Positions 62,903 to 64,000 of a DNA stretch of 64,000 nucleotides are shown in pieces (positions within the stretch are counted from its first letter, which is position 1; every line of letters begins with the position of its first letter). A program made the translations under genes and the position numbers. The DNA comes from Betaproteobacteria bacterium (lineage in GTDB: Bacteria; Pseudomonadota; Gammaproteobacteria; Burkholderiales; Rhodocyclaceae). Location: NCBI GenBank assembly GCA_016234745.1, contig JACRAR010000004.1, positions 17,381 to 81,380 of the forward strand, given 5' to 3'. The notes beneath the pieces were generated by a model. That model saw only the letters and a list, made by a program, of their open reading frames with translations, did not search any database and was not told where the DNA came from.

Positions 62903-63763
62903 TCAATCGAAGTTATTTTTCTTGCCCTTCTTGACGTAGGCGCCGCAATCGGCAATGTGATTGCGGCTGTGTACCGCCTTGTCCTTGGCAAGATGGCCGA
63001 ACATCTGGATGCCAAAACCACCGTCGAGATCGTCGCTGATCCGCTGCCGCCAGGGCCGCCGGATGATCTGCGTGGTCAGACGCCGGGTGATGCGCGGCTG
63101 CGTCATGATGTGATCGGCAATCTTGTAGGCGCGCTCGATCAGCTTGTCCTTGGGCAGGATCTCGTTGACCATGCCGTAGGCCAGGGCGGTCTTGGCGTCG
63201 ATCGCCTCGCCCGTCAGCAGGGCGTAAGCCGCCCGCTTGACCCCGAGCAGCTCCTCGAAGCAGCTGTGGATGCCGTCGCCGGGAACCGAGCCGATGTCGT
63301 AGTGCAGGTCGTAAATGACCGCGTCTTCAGCCATCAAGGTGATGTCGCACATCAGGCAGATCTCGCTGTGGAAACCGCTGCCATTGAGAATGCCGATGGT
63401 CGGGATCTCCAGATCGTTGATCAGCGAACTGACGTTGATGCGGCCGTCCTTGTAGGCGTATTCGTAGGCCCAGTAAGGCAGGTTCTCCTGCTCCAGCTTG
63501 AAGCCTTCGGGATCGGCATTCATCATGAAGTCTTTACCGGTGCCGCCGAAGATCATGATTTCGTTCTCAGGATCGGCGCCGATGGCCTTGAACAGCATCC
63601 CGAGTGAACGATGGTTTTGCACGCTCAACTGGACGGAGTCACCCAGCGTGTGTGTTTGGGCCAGAATGACCCCGTCAGGTCGACGCTCAAGTTTGTAGTG
63701 ATCCTTGAAACGCTCTTTGTATTCCGCAAACTTGGGCATAGCGACGAAGTCCTGCAATGACAT
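62903..63763 (-). CDS. Crotonase-fold hydrolase, 6-oxocamphor-hydrolase-like
   Basis: 286 residues from MSLQDFVAMP at 63763 (AAAGGA upstream); a longer frame to 63949 lacks family support. The crotonase core is clear: IFGGTGKDFM, EIPTIGILNGSG, LTGEAIDAKTALAYGMVNEIL. Unlike acyl-CoA hydratases it has HYDIGSVPGDG, with H154 and D163 spaced as the catalytic His145/Asp154 of 6-oxocamphor hydrolase, and H132 near the place of His122. It may therefore hydrolyse a C-C bond of a beta-diketone rather than hydrate an enoyl-CoA. Co-transcribed with the ABM gene. Confidence 0.75.
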   Translation of the reverse strand: MSLQDFVAMPKFAEYKERFKDHYKLERRPDGVILAQTHTLGDSVQLSVQNHRSLGMLFKAIGADPENEIMIFGGTGKDFMMNADPEGFKLEQENLPYWAYEYAYKDGRINVSSLINDLEIPTIGILNGSGFHSEICLMCDITLMAEDAVIYDLHYDIGSVPGDGIHSCFEELLGVKRAAYALLTGEAIDAKTALAYGMVNEILPKDKLIERAYKIADHIMTQPRITRRLTTQIIRRPWRQRISDDLDGGFGIQMFGHLAKDKAVHSRNHIADCGAYVKKGKKNNFD

Positions 63764-63811
63764 GATGATTCCTTTCTTTGTCCGTGTTGTCAGTGAGTGA
63801 GTGATTCTGCT

Positions 63812-63824
63812 ATTGGTCGCCCAA
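63812..63824 (-). promoter_or_regulatory. Shared 13-bp site upstream of the crotonase gene
   Basis: ATTGGTCGCCCAA, identical to the site in the iorA leader (49572-49584) and in the same orientation relative to its gene, 49 bp upstream of the start codon. Candidate operator for a regulator common to both operons. Confidence 0.45.
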
Positions 63825-63825
63825 G

Positions 63826-64000
63826 CTAAAGCGCCCTGGCCAATCCAAATGCTGAGATGGCGACGCTGCCGAGGAGGAGGACATCGCCGATGGCCATGAT
63901 GGGGACGATCTGTCGTATGCCGCCGATGGTCCATACGGCGGCGGAACACATCAGCGCAATCGCCAGGCCATCCGTCACCATCGCCGAGTAAGCCATTTGG
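63826..64000 (-). CDS. C-terminal part of a small membrane protein (may extend beyond window)
   Basis: A frame ending with TAG at 63826-63828 reads MAYSAMVTDGLAIALMCS, then two hydrophobic helices (QIVPIMAIGDVLLLGSVAIS). If the ATG at 63996 is the start it is a complete 56-residue protein; the frame stays open to the window edge, so it may be the end of a larger one. Not assignable to a family. Confidence 0.4.
   Translation of the reverse strand, partial: QMAYSAMVTDGLAIALMCSAAVWTIGGIRQIVPIMAIGDVLLLGSVAISAFGLARAL

Overview
The window is a chromosomal segment of a GC-rich betaproteobacterium, probably a facultatively anaerobic member of the Rhodocyclales/Sterolibacteriaceae type. The evidence is the housekeeping gene order (fabH-plsX-rpmF-yceD / maf-sppA-Rieske-gph-rluC / rne), the class of RNase E, and the stock of oxygen-sensitive catabolic enzymes: a ferredoxin-linked oxoacid oxidoreductase, a DMSO-reductase-family molybdoenzyme and a tungsten aldehyde oxidoreductase. 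I see no CRISPR array, rRNA operon, credible complete tRNA or prophage.

Layout. 1-2713: fatty acid/phospholipid and ribosome genes on the minus strand (fabH is cut by the window edge). 2714-5100: a small, more AT-rich accessory insert with an IS1-type transposase, a DUF5343 gene with a palindromic operator/promoter, a tiny ORF and a small basic protein. 5190-17907: housekeeping genes (maf, S49 peptidase, Rieske protein, HAD phosphatase, rluC, rne, glk, uvrB, aromatic/aspartate aminotransferase, PYROXD2-like flavoprotein). Two of these, glk and the flavoprotein, appear to start at non-standard codons (ATT and CTG). 18019-22654: poorly conserved genes, a decayed alpha/beta-hydrolase and a cyclopropane-fatty-acid-synthase-like methyltransferase. 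22655-30446: a CHASE/PAS/GGDEF protein, then a tight cluster YceI - LolD-like ATPase - FtsX-type permease - LolA-like lipoprotein - PF10118 protein - YceI-like lipoprotein, which looks like an envelope lipid or lipoprotein trafficking system.

30568-39473 is the most striking block. A cytoplasmic [NiFe] hydrogenase of sensory type is followed by a maturation protease, a PAS-PAS hybrid histidine kinase with two receiver domains and an HPt domain, an HD-GYP response regulator (c-di-GMP phosphodiesterase type), and a REC-REC-histidine kinase. This reads as an H2-sensing phosphorelay with a c-di-GMP output. The small subunit has Asp in place of the second Cys of the proximal-cluster CxxC motif. 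39636-41083: a chromate transporter with a structured leader.

41206-63824 is a catabolic region. It holds a membrane-anchored molybdoenzyme (Mo subunit, four-cluster ferredoxin, NrfD anchor), iorAB, a divergent LysR gene, an MFS transporter, a GntR regulator, a complete 2-oxoacid dehydrogenase complex (E1a, E1b, E2, E3) with an aldehyde dehydrogenase gene inside the operon, a tungsten aldehyde:ferredoxin oxidoreductase with a MoaD-like partner, a TetR regulator, and a crotonase/ABM monooxygenase pair. The enzymes fit consecutive steps arylpyruvate -> arylacetyl-CoA -> arylglyoxylate -> aroyl-CoA. Two near-identical 22-bp inverted repeats (upstream of gntR/MFS and of the E1-E3 operon), and a 13-bp sequence shared by the iorA and crotonase leaders, suggest a common regulon. 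The pathway assignment is inference; the domain assignments are mostly firm.
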